Virus record (IMG/VR): IMGVR_UViG_3300044547_000153
Coordinates: 1-41,235 of that record
From: a virus
Direction: 5' to 3' (one strand)
DNA: 41,235 nt
In this document: positions 5,802 to 12,381 of the stretch, piece by piece
Numbering within the stretch: the first letter of the stretch is position 1
How the letters are laid out: every line of letters starts with the position of its first letter
Translations under genes and position numbers: made by a program
The notes under the pieces: model-generated
What the model saw: the letters and a program-made list of their open reading frames with translations, nothing else
Told to the model about the DNA's origin: nothing
Databases searched by the model: none

Positions 5802-6145
5802 GCTGCAATCCTATGCATCATCTCAATGTTAAATTTCTTTGTGCGGCTTTTTACTTTTCTTTCGGCTGCTGTCATTTTCTTTCTTCTTGCATCAGTGCCT
5901 TCACCAATCTTGTAGATCTTGATTGCATCTCTGCCTCGACCGTCCTTCTCCCAAGCGCATATATGGACAGCGCCAGCAGAATGCAATTCTCTGGTGTACT
6001 GAAGTACAGTGACGTAGTGCAAACCACTTTGCTCTGCAAGTTCATGGCAAGTGTAAACACCGTCCAACAATAACTTGATCAATTGAGCTTGTGAGATGGC
6101 ATTGATCTTTATGAGCTTTTTGCCTCGATGACTTGGTGGATTCAT
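5798..6145 (-). CDS. Winged-helix DNA-binding protein
   Basis: 115 residues. A helix-turn-helix is clear at about residues 19-52: ISQAQLIKLLLDGVYTCHELAEQSGLHYVTVLQYTRELHSAG, followed by a wing with AVHICAWEKDGRGRDAIKIY. A basic tail (RRKKMTAAERKVKSRTKK) may add DNA contacts. This layout is that of phage wHTH regulators in the early operon. The start overlaps the previous stop by 4 bases and the stop overlaps the next start (ATGA). Confidence 0.75.
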   Translation of the reverse strand: MNPPSHRGKKLIKINAISQAQLIKLLLDGVYTCHELAEQSGLHYVTVLQYTRELHSAGAVHICAWEKDGRGRDAIKIYKIGEGTDARRKKMTAAERKVKSRTKKFNIEMMHRIAA

Positions 6146-6717
6146 GTATTCTTATCCTTGAGCTTGGCTTCTGCCCACCACACTGCTGACTGCCATGCCT
6201 GTTCAGTTACCCAAGACTCTTTACAGCCCTGTGCAATTTCCTCATCAGTCAGCCCTACCCATGTGCGCTGTGGTGGGGTAACGTAAGGCCCGCACAATGC
6301 GTAGACTGCATTTTGCACAAGAGCATCAGGGTCAAAGTCTGTTTCCTGACCCCTCATTGTTGCTCCTCGCACCGCATAACGAACAGCCGCTACAACCGCA
6401 TCTCTTAATGCGTGAGTCAAAATAGGCTTTGGAAGATCAATTGGCTCGTACTCACCATCTTTGTATTCATTTGGCGCATAAAGCCAATGGTCATCAGGTA
6501 GCGGAAAAGACATTACGCCAAACGCACTTCCGTCTGGAAGAATCATCACAGGCTCTTGCTCAATCTCTTGCCCAAGCCTCTGCACTTCACGCATGGCGTG
6601 TTCTCGCAAGGCTTCTTTGAGTGCTTTGTTTTCGGCAATTAATTCACGAACTTGCTTCTCAACATCTTTCAATCCAGCCAACGCCTCCTGTGACAGCTTT
6701 AGAACTTCTTGTGTCAT
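6142..6717 (-). CDS. Unknown protein with N-terminal coiled coil (191 aa)
   Basis: Residues 1-55 form a coiled coil (LKDVEKQVRELIAENKALKEALREHAMREVQ). The middle is acidic and Pro-rich (LPDDHWLYAPNEYKDGEYEPIDLP), and the end has helices ending in WQSAVWWAEAKLKDKN. It is coupled on both sides by ATGA overlaps. No family recognised; the aromatic C-terminus recalls short phage helper proteins of unknown role. Confidence 0.7.
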   Translation of the reverse strand: MTQEVLKLSQEALAGLKDVEKQVRELIAENKALKEALREHAMREVQRLGQEIEQEPVMILPDGSAFGVMSFPLPDDHWLYAPNEYKDGEYEPIDLPKPILTHALRDAVVAAVRYAVRGATMRGQETDFDPDALVQNAVYALCGPYVTPPQRTWVGLTDEEIAQGCKESWVTEQAWQSAVWWAEAKLKDKNT

Positions 6718-7391
6718 GCTTGTTCTCCTACAATATAGTCTTTAAATACAGTTCCTTTGGTTGCATCACCTTTCCAACATTCTTTGACCCAACCACGTTT
6801 GCCTGACTTGTATGTGCGCCAATATCCTCTGACTTGATGTCTGCGTGGTGTGGCGTGTGTGCCTCCTTTATATTCGTTCTTTTGCTTTGGCGGTTGAATC
6901 TCAATCGTGTGCCAGTCGTATGTCGGCAACTTGCCTTCTTTGATTTTTCGGCGGTTTGTAAATGTGTCTTTTGCTGTTGGCACATACGCTTGCACTTTCA
7001 TATCCAGCGATGCGTAAAACATAGTCACAATTGCACACATCATTGCTTGGTCTTGCGGGTCAATTGGCCTGTCAATTTCTCCCGTCTTTGGTTCGCCGTT
7101 GTGTTCAGCAAACAAAAAAGACCCAAGGGATTTATACCCTGTTGGCTTAAGAATCCATCCAGTCACAATGGTTGCTGTTGGCTCTGCCAAAACCGACAGC
7201 ATGAAATCGCCTTGCTCTGTCTTGCCGCACAACATCATGTTTTTGTATGGCGCAGGGTGAAGCAAGTATTTGCGTTGGTCATATCCAATGTATTCCTTGA
7301 TTGCGCCCGTCACATCAAACCATTGCATCTGCGTTGGGTCAAGGTTGGCAACAGACACCATCTTGACCATTTCTTTAATCAACGGTGTCAT
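6714..7391 (-). CDS. Conserved phage protein of unknown function (225 aa)
   Basis: The N-terminal part looks like a folded alpha/beta domain (FDVTGAIKEYIGYDQRKYLLHPAPYKNMMLCGKTEQ). The C-terminal 60 residues carry a pattern I associate with a widespread phage family: YKGGTHATPRRHQVRGYWRTYKSGKRGWVKECWKGD, rich in His, Arg and Trp. The role is not known to me. It lies between a replication-like gene and the coiled-coil gene, with ATGA overlaps on both sides. Confidence 0.75.
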   Translation of the reverse strand: MTPLIKEMVKMVSVANLDPTQMQWFDVTGAIKEYIGYDQRKYLLHPAPYKNMMLCGKTEQGDFMLSVLAEPTATIVTGWILKPTGYKSLGSFLFAEHNGEPKTGEIDRPIDPQDQAMMCAIVTMFYASLDMKVQAYVPTAKDTFTNRRKIKEGKLPTYDWHTIEIQPPKQKNEYKGGTHATPRRHQVRGYWRTYKSGKRGWVKECWKGDATKGTVFKDYIVGEQA

Positions 7392-7741
7392 GACCGTCCC
7401 CTTAATGCGTCCAGCTTTGCTTTGATGTCTGCTGGCATAGGGATGGCCTTTTTATTTTCTTCATCCATCACCTTTAAGACATTGACCACTTCTTTCACCT
7501 CAGGTATTTCAGCACCGTCCCAACGCTGTTGGTTAAGGTAGACAAGTGGGGCAGGGATGAAAGCGCCGTTTTGCTTCAACCACATGTCGGTGGTCTTCAT
7601 CCAATTAACGTGCTTGACGATCTGGGCGGTTTGAGATTCAAACTCTTTGGCCACCCATTTTTGTTTGCAACTGATCCTTGCACCCTTGCGAGGTGATGAA
7701 GGCCAGGCATTCCAGAACTTCTCAAAGCCACTCTCAAACAT
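7388..7741 (-). CDS. Replication/primosome-like short protein
   Basis: 117 residues with a motif seen at the C-terminus of phage replication-initiation proteins: FEKFWNAWPSSPRKGARISCKQKW followed by ...IPAPLVYLNQQRWDGA (the pattern FxxFWxxxPxKxxK and YIPxPxxxLNxxRW). Such domains are thought to help load the host helicase. Here it stands alone, without the usual N-terminal winged helix, which could instead be supplied by the HTH protein encoded immediately upstream. No DNA polymerase or helicase is in the window, so this protein is the best candidate for the phage's link to host replication. Confidence 0.6.
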   Translation of the reverse strand: MFESGFEKFWNAWPSSPRKGARISCKQKWVAKEFESQTAQIVKHVNWMKTTDMWLKQNGAFIPAPLVYLNQQRWDGAEIPEVKEVVNVLKVMDEENKKAIPMPADIKAKLDALRGRS

Positions 7742-7750
7742 ACTCTCTCC

Positions 7751-8017
7751 TTAGTTTTCTCTTAAAAATTTATTGACAATCTTCAGCGTTCTAATTTCAT
7801 TTTCAAGCTTTTCTATTTCTTTTCTCAAAGACTCGTTTATGGATAACTGCTCTTCAAAATCCTTGATGTAATCATCTTTCGTTTTGTTTGGCTCTCTCGA
7901 TCTCCACAAGATGTGAGAGACATATCCTCTATCAACTCCAACTTCATCAGCAATGTTGTTGGTTGTCCATGATGGGTTTTTTATTCTCAGTTCCCTGATT
8001 ACCTTTGCTTTGTTCAT
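7751..8017 (-). CDS. Helix-turn-helix plus coiled-coil protein
   Basis: 88 residues. Residues 1-37 form a helix-turn-helix (NKAKVIRELRIKNPSWTTNNIADEVGVDRGYVSHIL), and residues 48-88 a dimerising coiled coil (FEEQLSINESLRKEIEKLENEIRTLKIVNKFL). The start follows AAAGGAGATGCA, a strong ribosome binding site. It is the first protein gene of the main minus-strand early block after the small-RNA region. Likely a sequence-specific DNA-binding protein acting in transcription or origin recognition. Confidence 0.75.
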   Translation of the reverse strand: MNKAKVIRELRIKNPSWTTNNIADEVGVDRGYVSHILWRSREPNKTKDDYIKDFEEQLSINESLRKEIEKLENEIRTLKIVNKFLREN

Positions 8018-8298
8018 TGCATCTCCTTTACTTTACTCTTGACAATAGTTCTCCCAAGGGTGGATACAGGGGTATCCGACCCGCTCCAGACTAGATGATT
8101 AATCAACAAGCCCCAAGTGCGTATGACGAGTTTGTTCACTTTATCCACAAGCCTTGTTACCACCGTGTACTTGTGTCATTACCAGTCGCCAAACCAACGC
8201 TGGTCGCATTTTGCACAGGGGTGTACTGTGTGCGGTGTTTCTTGGGTTCAGTCCATGCAGACCATTTGCTATCCCGCCCTGAGGGATGCCTTCGCCAA
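8018..8298. other. Intergenic region with DnaA-box match and hairpin
   Basis: No supported gene. TTATCCACA at 8141-8149 is a perfect match to the consensus DnaA box. GGATAC (8062-8067) and GTATCC (8072-8077) form a 6-bp inverted repeat. Open frames on both strands (for example 8141-8440 minus) lack ribosome binding sites and overlap the small-RNA structure. The stretch separates the small RNA at 8300-8402 from the HTH gene and is the untranslated leader of that gene. Confidence 0.5.
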
Positions 8299-8299
8299 C

Positions 8300-8402
8300 A
8301 AAAAAGCCGTTTACAACTGCATTCGGGTCGCACCCCCTGAGAATCCCCAGAGGCCAGAACGCATGTGTAAACGGCTTCAAGCTGTTGTGTGCGACGACAA
8401 CG
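8300..8402 (-). ncRNA. Structured small RNA ending in its own terminator
   Basis: Minus-strand transcript of about 103 nt. After a small hairpin (8397-8401 with 8384-8388) comes a long nested hairpin: 11 perfect pairs (8366-8376 with 8305-8315), a 2x2 internal loop, 7 pairs with one G-U (8357-8363 with 8318-8324), and a distal 6-pair stem (8348-8353 with 8334-8339). Six T residues (8305-8300) follow at once. A promoter sits just upstream. The location next to a cro-like gene recalls C4-type antisense RNAs of phages P1/P7; I cannot confirm membership. Confidence 0.7.
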
Positions 8403-8408
8403 GGGCAG

Positions 8409-8437
8409 ATCATATCAAACTTTTTCGGGCTGCTCAA
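8409..8437 (-). promoter_or_regulatory. Promoter of the small RNA
   Basis: Minus strand: TTGAGC (8437-8432), 17-bp spacer, TATGAT (8414-8409). Both hexamers are close to sigma-70 consensus and the spacing is ideal. The -35 and spacer lie in the last codons of the Cro-like gene, so the RNA has its own start inside the operon. Confidence 0.65.
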
Positions 8438-8591
8438 CAAACCACTCAGGCTTCTTTTCTTTCAATTCAAAAAGACGCAGCTTGGGGATCTTGTTAGTTT
8501 TGCGCCACTTATAGACCGCTGGATAGGTTAAACCCAGCAACTGGCCCACTTTGTAGAGCGTGGTTTTCTTTTCAAGCTCTTCTACGGTCAT
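8415..8591 (-). CDS. Cro-like repressor
   Basis: A 58-residue protein: MTVEELEKKTTLYKVGQLL, then GLTYPAVYKWRKTNKIPKLRL and ...KKPEWFVEQPEKV. The helix-turn-helix (VGQLLGLTYPAVYKWRKTNKIP) is typical of phage Cro proteins that recognise short operators and control the divergent early promoters. It sits exactly at the divergence point between the minus-strand and plus-strand early operons, the normal place for Cro. The start follows ACAAAGGAGTGAATC. No CI partner is present. Confidence 0.8.
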   Translation of the reverse strand: MTVEELEKKTTLYKVGQLLGLTYPAVYKWRKTNKIPKLRLFELKEKKPEWFVEQPEKV

Positions 8592-8742
8592 GATTCACTC
8601 CTTTGTTGTCGATGGGTTTAATGTAGCATAGCCCATATTACCTGAGTAAAACGTGTGTCTATTTCATACAACTGTTTGACAATAACTTTGGTATCTCCGA
8701 CACTTCAATTGTCATTTTTGGCGTAACACAAAGGAGAGAGTA
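8592..8742. promoter_or_regulatory. Divergent early control region
   Basis: The 151 bp between the Cro-like gene and the plus-strand operon should hold two divergent promoters and Cro operators. On the plus strand a perfect -35 TTGACA is present around 8677, with a weak -10 17 bp later. GGTTTAATG ... CATATTACC (about 8615-8642) is an imperfect dyad matching at 6 of 9 positions, a possible operator. The plus-strand start at 8743 has AAAGGAGAGAG. Confidence 0.5.
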
Positions 8743-8985
8743 ATGACGTATGAAACGAAGTTGATTTATCAACCAGAGGACGACACATCGATGGTCATCA
8801 GCAGGGCGACAGCCTTGTACTTGGACGATGCTGTGGCTCTTATGATGGATGACATGAAAGAGTTCTTTTATGGCAAAGACCCATCCACCTACATCAATGA
8901 ACTGAGCGTGTCTGCGATGCGGGAATCTGTCGTTTCCACAACACCTGTGGAATATTGGATCAAAAAATTTGGATGGAGCTTCTGA
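8743..8985 (+). CDS. Unknown early protein (80 aa)
   Basis: First gene of the divergent plus-strand early operon, with a strong ribosome binding site (AAAGGAGAGAGTA). The product is an acidic alpha/beta-looking small protein (TALYLDDAVALMMDDMKEFFYG) with no cysteine. First genes of such operons often counter host functions, but nothing in the sequence shows this. TGATG couples it to the next gene. Confidence 0.7.
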   Translation: MTYETKLIYQPEDDTSMVISRATALYLDDAVALMMDDMKEFFYGKDPSTYINELSVSAMRESVVSTTPVEYWIKKFGWSF

Positions 8986-9191
8986 TGTTCAAAATCAACA
9001 TTTTTTCAGGCCACACATACTACGAAACCGAATCCATGAAGGTGTCGGACAGTGGCAACACTTTCACGAAAATGGGGAACTCATGGGTAGGAAACAACGG
9101 ACAAGTAGTCGAACAATTCGGCGACCAACTGCTGAACACGCAAACAGGCGTGATGTCATCGTGGGGCGATCCTTTCAAGGAAAGCAGATGA
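8985..9191 (+). CDS. Small beta-rich unknown protein (68 aa)
   Basis: The start is the ATG of TGATG at the end of the previous gene. The product begins MFKINIFSGHTYYETESMKV and repeats short hydrophilic strand-turn units (SGNTFTKMGNSWVGNNGQVV) ending in WGDPFKESR, suggesting a small beta sheet. It ends in ATGA with the next gene. Function unknown. Confidence 0.65.
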   Translation: MFKINIFSGHTYYETESMKVSDSGNTFTKMGNSWVGNNGQVVEQFGDQLLNTQTGVMSSWGDPFKESR

Positions 9192-9382
9192 AGGATCTTT
9201 ACTACGATGTTAATGGCACACGGTGCTTTCCTAGAACGCTTAGAGAAGCTTTCCCACACGACATGGACCCCAACCCGTTTGGCAACAAAACATCCGAAGA
9301 AAAGAACCTCGACAACATTGTTTCCTTTGTTGTGATTTTCTTTCTTGGATTCATTTTTGGTATGGCGTATGTCTCAGGATAA
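9188..9382 (+). CDS. Small C-terminal membrane protein (64 aa)
   Basis: Starts on ATGA at the end of the previous gene. The soluble N-terminal half (MKDLYYDVNGTRCFPRTL) is followed by one membrane helix at about residues 43-62 (IVSFVVIFFLGFIFGMAY). Topology is likely N-in with a very short outer tail. It is one of three tiny membrane proteins in this operon. Function unknown; superinfection exclusion is one possibility. Confidence 0.6.
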   Translation: MKDLYYDVNGTRCFPRTLREAFPHDMDPNPFGNKTSEEKNLDNIVSFVVIFFLGFIFGMAYVSG

Positions 9383-9572
9383 AACAAACTTCAACATTAA
9401 GACTGGCCAGTACACCAGAGAGATCATGCACGAAGGCATCCACCTGATGCTTCAGTACAGCCGCAATACTGATGGCGAATTTGAGTTGGACGGTGTGCTG
9501 ACCCCTGATGGGCAGAATATTACCGACATTGTGCGGATGAAAACATTGGAATATTTTGAGAGCTTGCTTTGA
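9369..9572 (+). CDS. Small unknown soluble protein (67 aa)
   Basis: The start at 9369 (MSQDKTNFNIKTGQY) overlaps the previous gene's end by 14 bases in another frame. The product looks like a small globular alpha/beta protein (IHLMLQYSRNTDGEFELDGVLTPDGQNITDIVRMK). Function unknown. Confidence 0.6.
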   Translation: MSQDKTNFNIKTGQYTREIMHEGIHLMLQYSRNTDGEFELDGVLTPDGQNITDIVRMKTLEYFESLL

Positions 9573-9583
9573 AAGGAATTGAA

Positions 9584-9697
9584 ATGAATAGCATGGAAAA
9601 GAGAGCCCAGTCGGGCACAGAGTTTTTGGTGGCAATTATCCTTGGGCTGATCATTGGATTCTTTCCTGTACTGGAGGTATTCAAATGGGTTATCTGA
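9584..9697 (+). CDS. 37-residue membrane peptide
   Basis: Starts after GAAAGGAATTGAA, a good ribosome binding site that recurs before the ERF gene. The peptide is MNSMEKRAQSGTE followed by one membrane helix (FLVAIILGLIIGFFPVL). It overlaps the next gene by 13 bases. Too short to classify. Confidence 0.5.
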   Translation: MNSMEKRAQSGTEFLVAIILGLIIGFFPVLEVFKWVI

Positions 9698-9834
9698 TTG
9701 GCTGGGGTTGCTTCTTTGCGTGGCTAACCCACATCTTCTATTGCTTTGGAAACGCTGCTTGGGGCTTTCTCCTTGCTGGCGCAATTTTCTTTCCAATAGG
9801 AATCCTTCACGGCTTTTACATATGGTTCACCTGA
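9685..9834 (+). CDS. 49-residue hydrophobic membrane protein
   Basis: Begins inside the end of the previous gene. The whole protein is hydrophobic and aromatic: MGYLIGWGCFFAWLTHI, then GFLLAGAIFFPIGILHGFY, giving two predicted membrane helices connected by a short loop with asparagine. Its place in the early operon, far from the lysis cassette, argues against a holin. Confidence 0.5.
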   Translation: MGYLIGWGCFFAWLTHIFYCFGNAAWGFLLAGAIFFPIGILHGFYIWFT

Positions 9835-9844
9835 GAGAAACATC

Positions 9845-10057
9845 ATGAGAATGAACGAGTACAAACAAGAGTTGCTGACACAGCACAAAAGATCCGATCA
9901 AGAGTACTGCTATTACTGTTTGGAGCCCAAATACGAAAACACAAGCTGCTGCCAAGAAAACCACTTTGGCACATTCAGAGACTTGGATCAAGCAGCACAA
10001 GATGAAATCTTGCAGACAGAATTAGCAGAGTATGAAACATGGAGCAAAACACAATGA
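9845..10057 (+). CDS. Cysteine-containing small protein (70 aa)
   Basis: Contains CYYCLEPKYENTSCCQENH, with C-x2-C and CC-x3-H that could hold one zinc ion, followed by an acidic helix (FRDLDQAAQDEILQTELAEYETW). The ATG at 9845 follows GAGAGAAACATC; an ATG two codons later is equally possible. Its stop overlaps the next start (ATGA at 10054). Probably a small zinc-binding protein; role unknown. Confidence 0.6.
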   Translation: MRMNEYKQELLTQHKRSDQEYCYYCLEPKYENTSCCQENHFGTFRDLDQAAQDEILQTELAEYETWSKTQ

Positions 10058-10311
10058 ATAAAGATGCAGTTAAGCAATCTGTACAAAAATTAAATTTAAG
10101 CCAAAAAGAAAAAGCAGATATTGAACACGCATTAACTATCTTGGAAAAGGTATCTTCAGCAGAACTTATATTTGCGAATAAAGTGCTTCAAGAACTAAAA
10201 AGAAAAACAATTTGTGCAGAACATGGGGATGAGCATCAAATGAATTACTGGAGTTATGAGGAATGCAAAAGATTTGCTGAGTTAGACGAAAAAATTAAAG
10301 CAACACATTAA
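10054..10311 (+). CDS. Unknown AT-rich-codon protein (85 aa)
   Basis: The start is set at the ATGA overlapping the previous stop; an earlier in-frame ATG at 10039 lies inside that gene. The product is highly helical and charged (QKLNLSQKEKADIEHALTILEK, ELKRKTICAEHGDEHQM). Codon choice is much more A/T-rich (AAA, ATT, GAA) than its neighbours, suggesting recent acquisition from a different source. Confidence 0.6.
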   Translation: MNKDAVKQSVQKLNLSQKEKADIEHALTILEKVSSAELIFANKVLQELKRKTICAEHGDEHQMNYWSYEECKRFAELDEKIKATH

Positions 10312-10328
10312 ATATAAAAGGAATTGAA

Positions 10329-10967
10329 ATGAATGATGTAAGCAAAGCAAACATGGAGGTATACCGCAAGCTGGCAGTAGCACGGGGCAAGCTTCGCAGT
10401 AAAACCCTCAAGAAGTCAGGCCACAACAAGTTTGCTGGCTACAACTATTTTGAGTTGGGTGACTTCTTGCAACCGACAATGGAGATCTTTGATGATCTTG
10501 GCCTGATTGGCATTGTGTCGTTCACCAAAGATGTGGCCACGCTGGAAATTGTGGACGTTGAAAACGGTGGAATGATCACAATCACCAGCCCATTTGGTTC
10601 AGCCGCCTTGAAGGGCTGCCATGAAGTCCAGAACATTGGTGCTGTTGAAACATATCAGCGCCGCTACCTGTGGGTCACTGCAATGGAGATCGTTGAACAC
10701 GATGCCTTGGATGCCACCACAGGCCGCAAAGGAGATGCACCGATCATCACCCCCAAAGGTGGTATTGGTGACGACCTGCCAAACGACATCAAGGAATTCT
10801 TGAAGGAGTTGGCAGAAAGCTGCGTAGAGTTGGTTGCAAATGGCAAGGCAAGGGAAGCCTATGACTTGATCAAGAGCAATGCACTTGAAGCAGACCAAGA
10901 GGTGTGGCTGTCCAATCAAATGGACTCAGCCACAAGAAGCGCAATTAAAAAAGCGAAAACACTTTAA
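10329..10967 (+). CDS. ERF-family single-strand annealing protein
   Basis: 212 residues. The N-terminal domain (about 10-130) matches the ERF pattern: VYRKLAVARGKLRSKTLKKSG, KFAGYNYFELGDFLQPTMEIFDDLGL, then ITITSPFG and the characteristic VQNIGAVETYQRRYLWVTAMEIVEHDALD. ERF proteins bind single-stranded DNA and anneal complementary strands, supporting recombination and genome circularisation. The C-terminal 70 residues are helical and probably mediate partner binding. The start has AAAGGAATTGAA. Works with the SSB-like protein encoded next and the RuvC-like resolvase of the other operon. Confidence 0.9.
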   Translation: MNDVSKANMEVYRKLAVARGKLRSKTLKKSGHNKFAGYNYFELGDFLQPTMEIFDDLGLIGIVSFTKDVATLEIVDVENGGMITITSPFGSAALKGCHEVQNIGAVETYQRRYLWVTAMEIVEHDALDATTGRKGDAPIITPKGGIGDDLPNDIKEFLKELAESCVELVANGKAREAYDLIKSNALEADQEVWLSNQMDSATRSAIKKAKTL

Positions 10968-10976
10968 GAGAGAAAC

Positions 10977-11249
10977 ATGGAACAAAGAAAGTTCGACAAC
11001 ACCAACCGAGGCACTTTGGCTCGGAATAAGAAAAAAGAGAGTGACACCCATGCTGACTACAACGGTCAGGTTAACGTGGAAGGCACTGGATACTGGCTGA
11101 ATGGCTGGATCAAAGAAGGCCCTGACGGCAAGTTTTTGTCCCTGTCCATCAAACCCAAAGTTCCAGCCGAGCGTCAAAGTTCGGAGCCAACCCGCAAAGG
11201 TGGCAAGACTGGCTTTGATGACTTCTCAGATGATGTCCCTTTTAATTAA
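10977..11249 (+). CDS. SSB-like small protein with acidic tail
   Basis: 90 residues. The front (NRGTLARNKKKESDTHADYNGQVNVEGTGYWLNGWI) resembles small phage proteins of one OB-like barrel, and the end FDDFSDDVPFN resembles the acidic, phenylalanine-ending tail by which bacterial SSB proteins recruit partners. It lies 9 bp after the ERF gene. Binding to single-stranded DNA is likely but unproved; the beta barrel is too short for a classical SSB. Confidence 0.6.
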   Translation: MEQRKFDNTNRGTLARNKKKESDTHADYNGQVNVEGTGYWLNGWIKEGPDGKFLSLSIKPKVPAERQSSEPTRKGGKTGFDDFSDDVPFN

Positions 11250-11294
11250 AACGGGTCTATAATGGTTGTACTGCCATCAGCACAGGAGTACAGC

Positions 11295-11906
11295 ATGATC
11301 CGTTTTGAGAAAGAGTGTTTTAAGTGCAAAACCGTCAAGCCATTGGAAGAGTTCTATAAGCACTCCATGATGGCTGACGGGCATCTAAACAAATGCAAGG
11401 CATGTGCGAAAGATGATTCCAGCAAACATCGATCAGACAATTTGGAAAAAGTTCGAGCTTATGACAGAGAGCGAGGAAAAAGGCCAGAACGAATTTCCGC
11501 TGGAGTTGAAATTAACCGCCTATGGAGAGCAGAAGATGCGAGAAGGATCAAAGCGCATAACGCTGTGTCTAGGGCCGTTAAAAAAGGAATCCTTATTCGA
11601 CAGCCTTGCATTAGATGCGAATCGCCAAAAAGCGTGGCGCATCATGAAGACTACGACAAACCATTGGATGTGATGTGGCTTTGTACGCCATGCCACAAAC
11701 AAAGGCACAAAGAAATCAATCAACTTTTTGAAAGAAAAAATGGACAACTCACGCATTTACATTGTTGGCCACGGCCAAGAAACCCGCCTTGTTCGGGCTG
11801 GCCACCGTGCCCAAGCCATGAACCATGTGGCCAAAGCATTGATCACCGTCAAAGTGGCAACACAAAACGATCTGGTCGAAGCGTTGCAAAAAGGCATCAG
11901 CGTTGA
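11295..11906 (+). CDS. HNH endonuclease with out-of-frame tail
   Basis: The start at 11295 follows CACAGGAGTACAGC. Residues 1-40 hold a zinc ribbon (C8-x2-C11...C34-x2-C37). Residues 100-140 hold the HNH core: C105-x2-C108, AHHEDYDKP (H116, H117), and C130-x2-C133-H134. This fits free-standing phage HNH nucleases, either homing endonucleases or helpers of packaging. Codons from about residue 149 run through the next gene in another frame and give a Pro/Cys/Arg-rich tail (HCWPRPRNPPCSGWPPCPS) that does not look folded, so the ancestral stop was probably lost near 11740. Confidence 0.8.
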   Translation: MIRFEKECFKCKTVKPLEEFYKHSMMADGHLNKCKACAKDDSSKHRSDNLEKVRAYDRERGKRPERISAGVEINRLWRAEDARRIKAHNAVSRAVKKGILIRQPCIRCESPKSVAHHEDYDKPLDVMWLCTPCHKQRHKEINQLFERKNGQLTHLHCWPRPRNPPCSGWPPCPSHEPCGQSIDHRQSGNTKRSGRSVAKRHQR

Positions 11907-11946
11907 AAGCGCCGTTGACTCAGAGCAATTAACCTTGGTAGAATAA
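11740..11946 (+). CDS. Conserved-looking small protein (68 aa)
   Basis: Starts MDNSRIYIVGHGQETRLVRAGHRAQA and continues HVAKALITVKVATQNDLVEALQKG. Beta strands around RIYIV and TRLVRA followed by helices, with 'VKVATQNDLVEALQKG', fit a small phage protein of unknown role that I have seen in many genomes. It overlaps the HNH tail by 167 bases in another frame; this frame is the more protein-like. The ATG follows GAAAGAAAAA. Confidence 0.7.
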   Translation: MDNSRIYIVGHGQETRLVRAGHRAQAMNHVAKALITVKVATQNDLVEALQKGISVESAVDSEQLTLVE

Positions 11947-12048
11947 CCATCAGAGGGAAAGCGGATGCTGTGTGCGCCGTACTAGTTCACCAGTTCACAG
12001 ACGTAGCGAGTACCTCTACCTTTTCAAGAGACTTTTCAGGAGAACATC

Positions 12049-12381
12049 ATGAGCGATTTTGATAAAACATTTTTTGGCGGCGAGGTGGGTAAGTTTTTCA
12101 ACTTGCCGATCTTCAATAGAGCAAGAAATTCAGACCCTCTAACGAGCCATCTTGCCGCAAATGAGACAAAAACCCCCGTTAAACACTTCCAAATCGTCCA
12201 TCTAGCCCTTATTGAGCATGGGCCTATGGGTAAGGATGGGATCGCCCAAAAGACTGGCCTAGACCCAAATGCGGTGGCCCGTAGACTGCCAGAGCTTCAG
12301 AAGATGGGACTGGTCACCCTGACAGGCAAAAACGTCAAATCCAAAGCAGACAGATTGGAGCGGGAATGGAAAGCTTGCTGA
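12049..12381 (+). CDS. Winged-helix regulator
   Basis: 110 residues. After a flexible start comes DPLTSHLAANETKTPVKHFQIVHLALIEHGPMGKDGIAQKTGLDPNAVARRLPELQKMGLV: three helices and a wing like a MarR-type winged helix. The 'xDPxTSHxAA' and 'GPM-KDEIA--TGL--xxVxRRLPELxxxGL' patterns mark a known group of phage DNA-binding proteins. Strong ribosome binding site (TTTTCAGGAGAACATC). Probably regulates the late phase or another early promoter. Confidence 0.8.
   Translation: MSDFDKTFFGGEVGKFFNLPIFNRARNSDPLTSHLAANETKTPVKHFQIVHLALIEHGPMGKDGIAQKTGLDPNAVARRLPELQKMGLVTLTGKNVKSKADRLEREWKAC

Noticed and set aside
8085-8097. CGCTCCAGACTAG resembling a tRNA 3' end and so a possible attP
   Set aside because: Only a short run matches, there is no T-arm and there is no integrase in the genome.
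8141-8440. 99-codon minus-strand frame, and plus-strand frames 8095-8340 and 8117-8497
   Set aside because: All run across the perfect hairpin of the small RNA, lack proper ribosome sites and overlap the end of the Cro-like gene. The RNA explains the sequence better.
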